Source of the DNA: Clostridia bacterium
GTDB lineage: Bacteria > Bacillota > Clostridia > Christensenellales > Borkfalkiaceae
Length of the DNA stretch: 33,886 nucleotides
Assembly (NCBI GenBank): GCA_017465865.1
Contig: JAFTVF010000018.1
Span: 1 to 33,886, forward strand
Direction: 5' to 3'
Position 1 is the stretch's first letter. The number at the start of each line of letters is the position of its first letter. The notes below the pieces were generated by a model. The model was not told the origin of the DNA. It made no database searches and saw only the letters and a list, made by a program, of their open reading frames with translations. The translations under genes were made by a program, and so were the position numbers. Positions 16,124-25,640 of the stretch are shown one piece after another.

Positions 16124-16645
16124 ATGAAAAAATTAACGAGAGAAGAAAAATTTATGCGTGCCGCGATCAAGGCGGCGAAGCGCGGGCTTGCCGAGGGCGA
16201 AGTGCCGATCGGCGCGGTGATCGTGTACGGGGATAAGGTGATTTCCCGTGGCTATAACCGCCGTGCGAAATTACAGCTCGCCTCCGCGCACGCGGAAATG
16301 GCGGCGATCGACAAAGCCTGTAAAAAATTCGGGTCGTGGCGGCTGCCCGAGGGCTGCGAGCTGTACGTTACGCTCGAACCCTGTCCGATGTGCATGGGCG
16401 CGAGCTTGAACGCCCGCGTGGACAAGATCTATTTCGGCGCGTACGAGCAAAAGGGGCGTTCGCTGACCTCCGCGCTTGCCGAGGCGAACCTGCTGAACCA
16501 TAAAACGGAGGTGCTTGGCGGGGTGTTGCAAGAGGAGTGTTCGGCGCTGCTCAGCGGATTTTTTATCGCGATGCGGCAGAAACAGAAAGAGGAAAAGGAA
16601 CGCCAAAAATCGGCGGCAGAAAATTTTAACGAAAAAGAAATTTGA
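16124..16645 (+). CDS. tadA: tRNA-specific adenosine deaminase TadA
   Basis: 173 residues, with AAGGA in the end of the preceding gene as ribosome site. Zinc-dependent deaminase motifs: H56-A-E58 (E58 is the proton shuttle) and P86-C87-P-M-C90. It converts A34 of tRNA-Arg(ACG) to inosine. The C-terminal tail after ~150 is lysine/glutamate-rich and a little longer than usual. Free cytosine or guanine deaminases share the fold, but GEVPIGAVIV near the N-terminus and LEPCPMCMGA are typical of TadA. Confidence 0.95.
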   Translation: MKKLTREEKFMRAAIKAAKRGLAEGEVPIGAVIVYGDKVISRGYNRRAKLQLASAHAEMAAIDKACKKFGSWRLPEGCELYVTLEPCPMCMGASLNARVDKIYFGAYEQKGRSLTSALAEANLLNHKTEVLGGVLQEECSALLSGFFIAMRQKQKEEKERQKSAAENFNEKEI

Positions 16646-16663
16646 AAAACGCCCCGTATTTAG

Positions 16664-16692
16664 TTGACTTAAATTTGCGAAACGGGTATTAT
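16664..16692 (+). promoter_or_regulatory. Promoter of prs
   Basis: TTGACT (16664-16669) and TATTAT (16687-16692) with a 17-base spacer. Start predicted near 16699, giving a leader of about 148 bases before prs. Confidence 0.8.
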
Positions 16693-16699
16693 AAATAGT

Positions 16700-16847
16700 G
16701 TCTTATCACGCGCCAAAGTGTTCGGCGCGCAAACGGGGAAAAGAACGCAGTTCTAAGATGAGAAGATACCGATGAAAAAAAGTCCGAACGCCGTTTTTTG
16801 CGGAAAAGCGAAAGCGGCAGCGGATAAAAAAATAAGGATGGTTACAC
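16700..16847 (+). promoter_or_regulatory. Long 5' leader of prs with hairpins and a 31-codon upstream frame
   Basis: About 148 bases separate the promoter from prs. A GC-rich hairpin lies at 16709-16729 (CGCGCC/GGCGCG) and a tight hairpin at 16742-16754 (AGAAC/GTTCT, loop GCA). An upstream frame begins with the ATG at 16772 and ends at 16867, crossing the prs start codon in another frame; its ribosome site is weak. I do not recognise a known riboswitch. Control by nucleotide pools is a guess. Confidence 0.4.
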
Positions 16848-17792
16848 ATGATAACTCACGGCAATGAAATCAAGTTGTTTTCCGGTAACTCCAACAACGA
16901 GTTGGCGAAAGCGATCGCCAAAAAGCTCAATACCGAGCTTGGCGAAGTAGAAGTCAGCACGTTCTCCGACGGCGAGATCAACGTCCACATCGCGGAAACG
17001 GTCCGCGGTAGAGACGTGTTCATTATCCAGTCTACCTGTTCGCCCGTCAACGACAATCTGATGGAGCTTCTCATCATGATCGACGCGGCAAAGCGCGCGT
17101 CGGCTGGTCGTATCACGGCGGTTATGCCCTATTTCGGATACGCCCGTCAGGACAGAAAAGCGCGTTCGCGCGATCCCATCACGGCAAAGCTCGTGGCAAA
17201 TCTTTTGACCCACGCAGGCGCTGACCGCGTTTTGACGATGGATCTCCACGCGGACCAAATTCAGGGCTTCTTCGATATCCCCGTAGACAATCTGCTCGGC
17301 GGGCCTACCCTGTATAACTATTTCGCAAAACAGGGCAATATCGACGTCGTCGTCGCGCCTGATCTTGGCAGCGTAAAGCGTTCGAGAAAGGTTGCGGAAA
17401 AGTTCGGCGTGCCTCTTGCGATCATCGACAAGCGCCGTCCCAAGGCGAACGTTATGGAAGTTATGAGCATTATCGGCGACGTAAGCGGTAAGAGATGCCT
17501 TATGATCGACGACATGATCGACACGGCGGGTACGCTGTGCCAAGGCGCGCAGGCGATCAAGGACGCAGGCGCTACGGAAGTGTATGCAGGCTGTACGCAC
17601 GCGGTGCTCAGCGGACCTGCGATCGAGAGATTGGAAAAATCCGCGATCAATAAGCTCGTTATGCTGGATACCATTCATCTTCCCGAAGAAAAGAAACTCG
17701 ACAAATTCGAAGTATTGTCCGTTGCGGATATCTTTGCGGCGGCAATCGAAAACGTATACCTCGACAAACCGATGTCGAAACTCTACGACTAA
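16848..17792 (+). CDS. prs: Ribose-phosphate pyrophosphokinase (PRPP synthetase)
   Basis: 314 residues, full length for class I enzymes, with AAGGAT 10 bases before the ATG. It makes PRPP from ribose 5-phosphate and ATP for purine, pyrimidine, histidine, tryptophan and NAD synthesis. Landmarks: the start [13 protein letters not shown], the flexible-loop region [18 protein letters not shown], the [14 protein letters not shown] segment, and the PRPP-binding loop [12 protein letters not shown] near 219-230. It has its own promoter and a long leader. A short terminator-like hairpin follows the gene before pth. Confidence 0.98.
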   Translation: MITHGNEIKLFSGNSNNELAKAIAKKLNTELGEVEVSTFSDGEINVHIAETVRGRDVFIIQSTCSPVNDNLMELLIMIDAAKRASAGRITAVMPYFGYARQDRKARSRDPITAKLVANLLTHAGADRVLTMDLHADQIQGFFDIPVDNLLGGPTLYNYFAKQGNIDVVVAPDLGSVKRSRKVAEKFGVPLAIIDKRRPKANVMEVMSIIGDVSGKRCLMIDDMIDTAGTLCQGAQAIKDAGATEVYAGCTHAVLSGPAIERLEKSAINKLVMLDTIHLPEEKKLDKFEVLSVADIFAAAIENVYLDKPMSKLYD

Positions 17793-17795
17793 GAC

Positions 17796-17827
17796 AAAGA
17801 GCCGCCGAATATAAACGGCGGCTCTTT
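17796..17827 (+). terminator. Hairpin after prs, partial terminator
   Basis: A 12-base-pair stem (17796-17807 with 17816-17827) with an eight-base loop. Only three T follow, so read-through into pth, 17 bases on, is likely; no separate pth promoter is seen. Confidence 0.7.
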
Positions 17828-17844
17828 CAAAAAGGAAAAACGGT

Positions 17845-18405
17845 ATGTATCTCATCGTAGGTCTGGGCAATCCCGACAAGCAATATGAAAAAACTTTCCA
17901 TAACATGGGCTATATCGCCGTAGGCGACGCGGCGGAAGCGCTTGGCGCAAAGTTCAAGAAAAAGGAATGCGAGGCGTCCGTCGCCGAGGCGTATATCGGC
18001 GGGGAAAAGGTGATCCTCGCCCGTCCTTTAACGTATATGAACAATTCGGGCAGAGCGGTGAAACAGCTGATGTCCAAATACAAGATCCCGCCCGAAAACC
18101 TGCTCGTGATCTACGACGATTACGACCTGCCCAAAGGCAAAGTCCGTATCCGCGCAAGCGGCAGCGCAGGCACGCATAACGGCATGCGCAGTATCATCGG
18201 CGAAACGGGCTTGAAAGAATTCCCCCGTATCCGTATCGGTATCCGCGACGAGGAAGTGGATATCCCTATCATAAATTACGTGCTTTCCGAAGTCCGCAAA
18301 GAGGACTACGAATTGTTTTCTCAGGCTTGCCGTAAAGCAGGCGAGGCGGCGGCGGAATTCGTTCGCGGATTAGATATTGAAAAGGTAATGTGTAAATTTA
18401 ACTAA
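17845..18405 (+). CDS. pth: Peptidyl-tRNA hydrolase
   Basis: 186 residues, AAAAGGAAAAA ribosome site. It releases peptides from peptidyl-tRNAs that drop off ribosomes. Substrate and catalytic motifs: GLGNP (N9), FHNMGY (catalytic H19, N20), LTYMNNSG (N66/N67), DDYDLP at 91-96, and RASGSAGTHNGMRSI. The order prs-pth-mfd is common in Bacillota. Confidence 0.97.
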   Translation: MYLIVGLGNPDKQYEKTFHNMGYIAVGDAAEALGAKFKKKECEASVAEAYIGGEKVILARPLTYMNNSGRAVKQLMSKYKIPPENLLVIYDDYDLPKGKVRIRASGSAGTHNGMRSIIGETGLKEFPRIRIGIRDEEVDIPIINYVLSEVRKEDYELFSQACRKAGEAAAEFVRGLDIEKVMCKFN

Positions 18406-18430
18406 ACGGCTCTAAAATAGGACAAACGGA

Positions 18431-21400
18431 ATGAAACGCGACTTCTTTTCCTTTCAACAAATCGGCGAGGAATACACCTCGTATGCGGAAGATATCCGCC
18501 GTGGCACGCCCACGGCGGTTTTCGGCGTTTCCGATCCCTTGAAATACCTCTTGGCAGGTCTGACCCCGTTCCCCGTCGTGTATATCACGGCGGACGGCGT
18601 ATCCGCGAGAAAAGCGGCGCAGAATATTTCCGCGCTGTCGGGCAAAAAGACGGCGACGATCGCCGCGAAAGACGAGGTGTTGCTCTATCGCAAAGCATTG
18701 TCTAAGGACGCTCTTTTCAAGCGTTTGGAGGGCATAAACGCCCTTCAAAGCGGCGCGGAGGTCGTAACGGCGGAGATCGACGCGCTCGTGCAACTGTTTC
18801 CGAAAACTCTGCCCGCCGTTACCTTTCAGGAGGGGGAGGAGTTTGATTTTACCTCTTTGACGGCAACGCTGACGAAAATGGGCTACGTCCGCGCGTTCGA
18901 GGTGGAAACGAAAGGGGTGTTCGCGCTCCGCGGGGATATTCTCGATATCTATCCCGTCAACGCCGAAAATCCCGTCCGTATCGACTTTTTTGGGGATACC
19001 GTGGAAAAGATCAAGCCCTACGACCACGCCACGGGCGAACGGCTTGCGGGCGTGAAAGAGATCACCGTGCTTTCCGCAACCGACGTGATCGTAACGGAAG
19101 AAGACAAACCGCGTATCCGCGCCGCGCTCGAAAAATCGGTGAAGAGTTTTAAAACCGCCGAGGCGTATACCCGCGCAAGAGAGATCGCGGACGAATTGCT
19201 GTCCGATGAAAATTTCGACAGCTCTTTCCTTTTGCCTTTGCTTGAAAATTCCACCGATTTTTTTTCGATTTTGCCGAAAAACACGGTGCTTATTTTCGAC
19301 GAGGGCAAAACACTCTGGGATAAATTCAACGCGCTGTATAAAGAACACGAGGAGCGTTTCCACCGCTTGCAAACGGGCGGGGAAGCCTTTGATTTTTCCC
19401 TTTCACAGTACGCGGACAAAAACGCGTTTGTCGAGGGAGTTTCGACGGTGCGGCGAGTGGCGATGCAGACGTTTACGGGCAATCCGTTTTTCTTCTCGCC
19501 TCTGCGTACCTATAATTTTTCCGCAACGCCCACGACCCGTTATCTCAACGGTATTCCCGCTCTGCTCGTCGATATCGCTAACTGGAAAAAGGGCGGGTAT
19601 CGCGTGCTGTTATACTGCGGCGACAACGCCCGCGCGGGGAAGATGGCGGAGCAGCTCGGAGAGGAATATATCTCCACCGTCAAGCTCCCCGATACGCTCA
19701 GCGAATTAAACGGCGTGTGTATTTTGGACGAACACCTCGATAAAGGGTTCGTTTTACACGCCTGTAAGCTCGCCGTCATCGGCACGGGGGATCTGTATAC
19801 CAAAGCGCCCGATACGCGCAGGATACGCAAAAAACGCGGGAATCTGTTCTCCGCGCCCGAGGTCGGGGATTTCGTCGTGCACGAAACGCACGGGATCGGC
19901 AAAGCCGTCGGCGTGAAAAAGATCGAAACGACGGACGGCACGAAAGAATACGTGGCGGTCTCCTATAAAGACGGGGATATGCTGTACGTACCCGCAGAGT
20001 GTATGGACGTACTCTCCAAATACGTCGGCGATACCGCGCCTACGCTGAGTAAGATCGGCGGCGCGGATTTCGAGCGCGTGAAAGCAAGGGTCAAAGCCTC
20101 GCTGAAAAAGCTCGCGTTCGATCTCAAAAAACTGTACGCCGACCGCGCGGAAAACCGCGGGTATCCGTTCCCCGACAACGAAGTGTTCATGCGTGAATTC
20201 GAGGACGCGTTCCATCACGAGCTTACCCCCGATCAGGCGTGTTCGGTGGCGGAGATCAAAGCGGATATGTGTTCGGAAAAGGTCATGGATAGACTGCTTT
20301 GCGGGGACGTGGGGTTCGGGAAAACGGAAGTCGCGTTCCGCGCCGTGTACCTTTGCGTGCTCGCGGGCAAGCAAGCCGCGCTCATGTGCCCGAGCACGGT
20401 GCTGTGCTCGCAGCATTTCAATACCGCGCTTGCGAGGTTCTCCGATTTCGGCGTTACAGTCGCTTGTTTGAACCGTTTCAATACCCCCAAGGAACAGGAA
20501 AAAATCCTCAAAGGCTTGCGGGAGGGCACGGCCGATTTCGTCGTCGGCACGCACCGACTGTTGTCTGCGGATATCCAATTCAAGGATTTGGGTTTGCTCG
20601 TTTTGGACGAGGAACAGCGTTTCGGGGTCGAGCACAAAGAAAAGATCAAGCATTTGCGGAAAAATATCGACTGTTTGACCATGACGGCAACCCCCATTCC
20701 GCGCACTCTGCATATGTCCTTGTCGGGGATACGGGATATCTCGACGATCCAGACCCCGCCGAGCGAGCGTTTGCCCGTCCAGACCTACGTCGTAGAGGAA
20801 ACGGAAACGCTGATCCGCGACGCGTGTATTCGGGAGCTTTCCAGGGGCGGGCAGGTGTTTATCCTGTATAACAAGGTGGAGAGTATTTTCACGTTCGCCG
20901 CGCAGATCAAGCGTATTCTGCCCGAAGCGACGGTGTCCGTGGCGCACGGCAGAATGGACAAAACCACTCTCGAAAACGCCGTGCTCGATTTCTACGGCGG
21001 GCGGTCGGATATCCTCGTTACGACGACGATCATTGAAAACGGGGTGGACCTGCCCAACGCGAATACCCTGATTGTGATCGACAGCGACAAGCTCGGCATA
21101 TCCCAGCTCTATCAGCTGCGCGGCAGAGTGGGGCGCGGGTCGAGGCTCGCGCACGCGTATTTCACGTTCAAAGCCGAAAAGGTAATGACGGAAAACGCCT
21201 CGTCGCGGTTAAAAGCGATTATGGAATTTACCGAGCTCGGTTCGGGCTATAAGCTCGCGATGCGGGATTTAGAGATCCGCGGCGCGGGGAACGTACTCGG
21301 CGCGGAACAGCACGGGCATATGGATAAGGTGGGCTACGAGCTGTATTCCAAACTCTTGAAAGAGGAGTTGACGGGCGAAAGCCAGACGGTTGCGGAGCTG

Positions 21401-21838
21401 GATATCCGTGTGAACGCCTATATTTCCGAGGGGTATATCGAATCGTCCGCGGGACGGCTGGATAGCTATAAACAGATCGCGGAGATCAATACGGTGGCGG
21501 ACTATAAACGGGTATACGCCTCTCTCCGCGATACCTACGGGGAACTGCCGCGCGCGGTGGAAAATCTGCTCGTGATCGCGGTGCTCAAAAGCTACGCCGC
21601 GAAATTCCACGTTAAGAAGATATCTCTCGTTAAGGGCGTGGGCGCGCTCGAATTCCCGTCGTTGGAAGCGCTGGGGGATAAACGGCTGCTCGCCGCGATG
21701 GACAAATACAACGCAGGGGTGCGGCTGAATATGTCCGAAGCGCCCGTGATGGAGTTTTTCGGGAAGCGGGATTCTATGGAATTGATGGCGGAAATGACAA
21801 AATTTTTGAAATTTGCGCTAACTTTCGCAAGTTTATAA
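18431..21838 (+). CDS. mfd: Transcription-repair coupling factor Mfd
   Basis: 1,135 residues, close to the usual ~1,150. N-terminal UvrB-like domains occupy ~1-330. The RNA-polymerase-interacting CarD-like domain begins GDFVVHETHGIGK at 479 and runs to ~550. The RecG-like translocase follows: Walker A GDVGFGKT at 625-632, DEEQ box at 726-729, TMTATPIPRTLHM after it, then QLRGRVGRGSRLAHAYF in the second motor domain. A C-terminal domain completes it. Mfd removes stalled RNA polymerase and recruits UvrA to the lesion. The start is 25 bases after pth; the ribosome site is weak (AGGACAAACGGA), so coupling to pth expression is likely. Confidence 0.97.
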   Translation: MKRDFFSFQQIGEEYTSYAEDIRRGTPTAVFGVSDPLKYLLAGLTPFPVVYITADGVSARKAAQNISALSGKKTATIAAKDEVLLYRKALSKDALFKRLEGINALQSGAEVVTAEIDALVQLFPKTLPAVTFQEGEEFDFTSLTATLTKMGYVRAFEVETKGVFALRGDILDIYPVNAENPVRIDFFGDTVEKIKPYDHATGERLAGVKEITVLSATDVIVTEEDKPRIRAALEKSVKSFKTAEAYTRAREIADELLSDENFDSSFLLPLLENSTDFFSILPKNTVLIFDEGKTLWDKFNALYKEHEERFHRLQTGGEAFDFSLSQYADKNAFVEGVSTVRRVAMQTFTGNPFFFSPLRTYNFSATPTTRYLNGIPALLVDIANWKKGGYRVLLYCGDNARAGKMAEQLGEEYISTVKLPDTLSELNGVCILDEHLDKGFVLHACKLAVIGTGDLYTKAPDTRRIRKKRGNLFSAPEVGDFVVHETHGIGKAVGVKKIETTDGTKEYVAVSYKDGDMLYVPAECMDVLSKYVGDTAPTLSKIGGADFERVKARVKASLKKLAFDLKKLYADRAENRGYPFPDNEVFMREFEDAFHHELTPDQACSVAEIKADMCSEKVMDRLLCGDVGFGKTEVAFRAVYLCVLAGKQAALMCPSTVLCSQHFNTALARFSDFGVTVACLNRFNTPKEQEKILKGLREGTADFVVGTHRLLSADIQFKDLGLLVLDEEQRFGVEHKEKIKHLRKNIDCLTMTATPIPRTLHMSLSGIRDISTIQTPPSERLPVQTYVVEETETLIRDACIRELSRGGQVFILYNKVESIFTFAAQIKRILPEATVSVAHGRMDKTTLENAVLDFYGGRSDILVTTTIIENGVDLPNANTLIVIDSDKLGISQLYQLRGRVGRGSRLAHAYFTFKAEKVMTENASSRLKAIMEFTELGSGYKLAMRDLEIRGAGNVLGAEQHGHMDKVGYELYSKLLKEELTGESQTVAELDIRVNAYISEGYIESSAGRLDSYKQIAEINTVADYKRVYASLRDTYGELPRAVENLLVIAVLKSYAAKFHVKKISLVKGVGALEFPSLEALGDKRLLAAMDKYNAGVRLNMSEAPVMEFFGKRDSMELMAEMTKFLKFALTFASL

Positions 21839-21848
21839 GCGAAAACGT

Positions 21849-21877
21849 TTGCACTTTGTAAAAAAATCGGTTATAAT
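21849..21877 (+). promoter_or_regulatory. Promoter of the foldase-like lipoprotein gene
   Basis: TTGCAC (21849-21854) and a perfect TATAAT (21872-21877) with a 17-base spacer, directly after mfd. Leader of about 80 bases. Confidence 0.8.
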
Positions 21878-21963
21878 AGAACTTGACGATATACGGGAGA
21901 AAGGGGAATTACGCCCTTTTGCGCGTTATCGGGAAATGCAGGATAAAAAATCGGAGCGATTTT

Positions 21964-24132
21964 ATGAATAAAAAACACACAATGAAAAAGACGGCGGCTT
22001 TGATGCTGGGCATGGCGCTTGCGATCGGCGGCGCAGGTTGTAATTTCGTCGTTACGGACAGCAACAACGACATGGCGCAGACCGTCGCTACCGTAAACAT
22101 TACCGAGAGCCTGAAAAAGGACAACGAAACTTCCGCAAAAGAAGTGGCGGCTCTGCTCGAAGTGATGAACGACGGCAAGACCTATTCGGAAATTTCCAAG
22201 CGCGATCTTATCGCGTACTTCCTCAGCACGGGCTATACCTACGTGCAGAACTACGGGTATTCTTACGAGGATACTTTCAATATGCTGCTCGACGGGCTGG
22301 TGAGCCGCGACGTTATGATCCAGTACGTGCTGGCGCATTACCTCACCCAAGACAACGGCATGACGGCGGCGGGTTGCAAGACGTATATCGACGAACAGCT
22401 TGCGGCGCTCTCCGACGATAACGCGGACGAGAAGAAAGTGAAAGCCTTGCTTACCGCGCACCCCGAAGTGCTTGCGTATAAATATTTCCTCACCGACGGC
22501 GGTAAGGGCAGCACGGAAGACTACGACCGCGCGGAATATTCGTTAAAGGTTTCCCTCAACGCCTCCCTCGATTCTTTGGAAGAGAGCTATATCACGGCAG
22601 AGGACGAGGAAACGACGGCGGAAGAAGCGCGCACGCTGCCTACGGGTGTGGGCACGGAAACGGAAGACTACTACACGACGAATTACGGCGTGTATACGGG
22701 TAGAAACACCCCCGATTCCTGCGGCGAATACGAGCGTATCAGCGGCTCTACGGCGGCTACCCGTCAGAAAGCGTATAACAACTTCCTTGCGAATTTGGAG
22801 GGATACAGCCTCATCGGTACGAGCGCGTCTAACGCCGAAAACACGGGGGATATCACCAAGCTCGATTACTACTACGTAGAACTCTCCTCGTCGCTCGGGC
22901 AGGCTCTTATCAACAAATATTACGAAGACCTCGAAGACTCGGTTATCGCGAAGCTGACGGATACCTACGTATCCAACAAGTATGACGAAATCCACGACCA
23001 ACAGGAGCTTGCGTATAAAAACGATCCCACCGCTTTTGAAACGGCGATCGGTTCTTTGTCCGACGATTCGTTCGTGCTTTACGGGTTGGAAGGTTACGGG
23101 TTTGTGTACAATATCCTGATCCCGTTCTCGGCTAGCCAGAACGTGAAATACACCGAGGCGAAGAACAAGGGCTTGAAAGACGACGAGCTGTTCAACGTCC
23201 GTAAGAGTATTTTGGAAAACGTAAAGGGCTACGATCAGCGCGACAGCTGGTTCTCCACAGCGGAGGATAAGCATTACGCGTACGAAGCGGACGGAAACTA
23301 TTATTTCTTCGAAGACAATATGACCGAAGCGGGCGAGGGCAAACGCTATGAAAAATTGCCCTTGTACAGCGGACTTCTGCCCTATCAGGGTACGGTAACG
23401 GAAACGGACGACGGCTACGAATGCGAGCCTACCGAAAAGACTTTGAAGAATATCCTCGACGAGCTGGCGGCGAATATTTCGACGGCGACGGACGGCAAAG
23501 CGACGATGACGGCGACGATCGACAACACCGATGCGGTCGATACCAACGACGGAAAATATAAGGATACGACCTATACCGATGCGAAAGGCGACGTAGATTA
23601 CAGCAAATTCGTTTACGTACAGGGTAAAGTGGATATGGGCGAAAACGCTTGGACGGCGGCGGATCATTTCAACCCCGACAGCGTTTCGTACAAAGCGCTT
23701 TCCGCGGTCAACGAGATCATGTTCGCGTACAGCACGGACACGGGCTGTCTGAACACCTACCTTGGCTACGCGGTATCTCCTTACGGCACGGACTTCGTTC
23801 CCGAATTCGAATACGCGGCGCAGGAAGTCGTCAAAGCGGGCGTTGGTTCGTATATCGTCTGCGCGACCGATTACGGCTGGCATATCGTATACTGCTCGTT
23901 CGTATACGGCGAGGGCGGCGACGTTTACGGCGGATACAAGCACGCGCAGGCTACGGGGGATGCGAAAGTGGAAGGCTCGTTCTCCAACCTCTTCTACGAA
24001 TCCTTGAAGACGACGGCTGTAAGCAATTACACGAACGAGGTGCAGAGCAATATCCTCACGAAGTACGACAACGACGACAGTGTAAAGCGTTACAAATCGA
24101 GATATAAAGATCTTTTAGAGCTTGACGCGTAA
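21964..24132 (+). CDS. Secreted lipoprotein, SurA/PrsA-like foldase with a degenerate parvulin domain
   Basis: 722 residues from the ATG at 21964 (GGAGCG ribosome site); the frame extends to 21883 but that is leader. The signal peptide ends in a lipobox IGGAGC, so Cys26 would be lipidated and the protein anchored outside the membrane. Residues ~40-150 are helical, like the SurA N-terminal chaperone domain. Around 609-650 the sequence EVVKAGVGSYIVCATDYGWHIVY (cut here) resembles the end of a parvulin prolyl isomerase, where a YGYHII-type strand is usual. The rest of that domain is hard to recognise. In Clostridia a prsA-like gene often follows mfd, which supports the call. It is much longer than PrsA (~300). 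Mfd-side synteny is family knowledge; activity is uncertain. Confidence 0.6.
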   Translation: MNKKHTMKKTAALMLGMALAIGGAGCNFVVTDSNNDMAQTVATVNITESLKKDNETSAKEVAALLEVMNDGKTYSEISKRDLIAYFLSTGYTYVQNYGYSYEDTFNMLLDGLVSRDVMIQYVLAHYLTQDNGMTAAGCKTYIDEQLAALSDDNADEKKVKALLTAHPEVLAYKYFLTDGGKGSTEDYDRAEYSLKVSLNASLDSLEESYITAEDEETTAEEARTLPTGVGTETEDYYTTNYGVYTGRNTPDSCGEYERISGSTAATRQKAYNNFLANLEGYSLIGTSASNAENTGDITKLDYYYVELSSSLGQALINKYYEDLEDSVIAKLTDTYVSNKYDEIHDQQELAYKNDPTAFETAIGSLSDDSFVLYGLEGYGFVYNILIPFSASQNVKYTEAKNKGLKDDELFNVRKSILENVKGYDQRDSWFSTAEDKHYAYEADGNYYFFEDNMTEAGEGKRYEKLPLYSGLLPYQGTVTETDDGYECEPTEKTLKNILDELAANISTATDGKATMTATIDNTDAVDTNDGKYKDTTYTDAKGDVDYSKFVYVQGKVDMGENAWTAADHFNPDSVSYKALSAVNEIMFAYSTDTGCLNTYLGYAVSPYGTDFVPEFEYAAQEVVKAGVGSYIVCATDYGWHIVYCSFVYGEGGDVYGGYKHAQATGDAKVEGSFSNLFYESLKTTAVSNYTNEVQSNILTKYDNDDSVKRYKSRYKDLLELDA

Positions 24133-24149
24133 CCGATAAAAAATACGAA

Positions 24150-24184
24150 GAAAAAGCCCGACTGCCTATCGGTAGTCGGGCTTT
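24150..24184 (+). terminator. Terminator after the lipoprotein gene
   Basis: Stem AAAGCCCGACT (24153-24163) with AGTCGGGCTTT (24174-24184), extended inward by three pairs to a TATC loop. The T run is short, so some read-through into the MATE gene 16 bases on is possible. Confidence 0.8.
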
Positions 24185-24199
24185 GATACGGATATATCT

Positions 24200-25594
24200 A
24201 TGAGATTTAGAAAAATAGCCAAGAAAGAAAAATTAGAAAGAATACATCTTTCCGACCATTTTAATTACAAGCGGCTGATACGGTTCGTTCTGCCGTCGGT
24301 GGTGATGATGGTGTTTATTTCCGTATACGGTATCGTAGACGGATTTTTCGTGTCTAATTTTGCGGGCGAATTGCCGTTTGCCGCGCTCAACCTTATCTAT
24401 CCGCTGATCATGATCTTAGGCTCGGTCGGGTTTATGCTGGGTACGGGCGGGAACGCCGTCGTGTCCAAGGTCCTCGGCGAGGGGGACAAGGAACGCGCCA
24501 ACGCCATTTTCTCTATGCTGATCTACGCAACGGTCGTGATCGGGGTCGTGCTCGCGCTCGTCGGTATCGCGATCGCCCGCCCCGTCGCGGAATTTTTCGC
24601 GCGCTCGGAAAAAAATATCACGGCAGAGGAAAAGGAACGGCTGATTGAGTATTGCGTGCTGTACGCCAGGATCATTCTTGCCGCATTGCCCGCGTTCATG
24701 CTCCAAAACGCCTTTCAGGGCTTTTTCGTTACGGCGGAAAAAGCAAGGCTGGGGCTGTTTATTACCATCGCCGCAGGGCTTGGCAACGTCCTGTTCGACG
24801 CGTTGTTCGTGGCGGTATTCAAGTGGGGTATCGTCGGCGCGGCGATCGCCACCGCGCTCAACCAAGTAGTCGGGGGAGTGCTCCCGCTCGTGTATTTCGC
24901 GCGTAAAAACGACAGCCTGTTACGGCTGGGGAAAACCCGTTTCAACGGCAAGGTGTTCGTGGGGGTGTGCGTGAACGGCTTGTCTGAGCTGATGACGAAT
25001 ATTTCGCTTTCCGTCGTTACCATTTTATACAACGCGCAGCTGATGCGCTATATCGGTATCGACGGCGTTTCGGCGTACGGGATCATGATGTATATCGGCT
25101 TTATCTTCGTCGGCGTATATATCGGCTACGCCGTCGGCAGCGCGCCGATCATCGGTTTCCATTACGGCGCGAAAAACCGCGGGGAATTGAAAAACGTATT
25201 CCGAAAAAGCATGTGCATACTCTGTTTGCTCGGCGTGGTAATGACCTCGATATCCGTTATCTTTGCGGGTATGCTGTCCTCGGTATTCGTACGCAAAGGC
25301 ACGGAGCTTTGGTCGCTCACGGCAAAAGGACTTCGTATCTATTCGCTGTCTTTCCTGCTCTGCGGATTGAATATCTTCGGTTCGTCGTTCTTCACGGCAC
25401 TCTCGAACGGCGCGCTTTCCTTGCTGATTTCCTTTTTCCGCACCTTTCTCTGTCAGGCGATCGCCGTGTTCGTCATGCCGCTGTTTTTCGGCGTAAACGG
25501 GATATGGAGCGCGGTTGTCGCGGCGGAGCTTGCTTCGCTCGTTCTCACCGTAATACTTTGGATAACCCAACGCAAACGCTACGGATACGCATAA
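24200..25594 (+). CDS. MATE-family efflux transporter 1
   Basis: 464 residues with about twelve membrane helices in two halves. The first helix region, RFVLPSVVMMVFISVYGIVDGFFVSNFAG split across helices, and GTGGNAVVSKVLGEGD in the helix 2-3 loop, are typical of MATE transporters, which export cationic drugs or metabolites using Na+ or H+. The N-terminus is unusually basic (RFRKIAKKEKLERIH). There is no clear ribosome site (GGATATATCT before the ATG) and no separate promoter was found; it may depend on transcription through the short-tailed hairpin upstream. Confidence 0.9.
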   Translation: MRFRKIAKKEKLERIHLSDHFNYKRLIRFVLPSVVMMVFISVYGIVDGFFVSNFAGELPFAALNLIYPLIMILGSVGFMLGTGGNAVVSKVLGEGDKERANAIFSMLIYATVVIGVVLALVGIAIARPVAEFFARSEKNITAEEKERLIEYCVLYARIILAALPAFMLQNAFQGFFVTAEKARLGLFITIAAGLGNVLFDALFVAVFKWGIVGAAIATALNQVVGGVLPLVYFARKNDSLLRLGKTRFNGKVFVGVCVNGLSELMTNISLSVVTILYNAQLMRYIGIDGVSAYGIMMYIGFIFVGVYIGYAVGSAPIIGFHYGAKNRGELKNVFRKSMCILCLLGVVMTSISVIFAGMLSSVFVRKGTELWSLTAKGLRIYSLSFLLCGLNIFGSSFFTALSNGALSLLISFFRTFLCQAIAVFVMPLFFGVNGIWSAVVAAELASLVLTVILWITQRKRYGYA

Positions 25595-25597
25595 TTA

Positions 25598-25628
25598 AAA
25601 AACGAGTCGTTGACAGCGACTCGTTTTT
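25598..25628. terminator. Bidirectional terminator between MATE 1 and the bPH-like gene
   Basis: AAAAACGAGTCG (25598-25609) pairs with CGACTCGTTTTT (25617-25628), a 12-base-pair stem with a seven-base loop. The ends supply T runs on both strands. It separates two convergent genes. Confidence 0.92.
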
Positions 25629-25640
25629 GATATATGCAGG

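Noticed and set aside
19754-21154. 466-codon minus-strand frame inside mfd
   Set aside because: It is fully antisense to the conserved helicase part of mfd and has no recognisable domain or ribosome site.
22543-23943. 466-codon minus-strand frame inside the lipoprotein gene
   Set aside because: A shadow of the coding strand: arginine/valine-rich, no motifs, and the sense strand has signal peptide, promoter and ribosome site.
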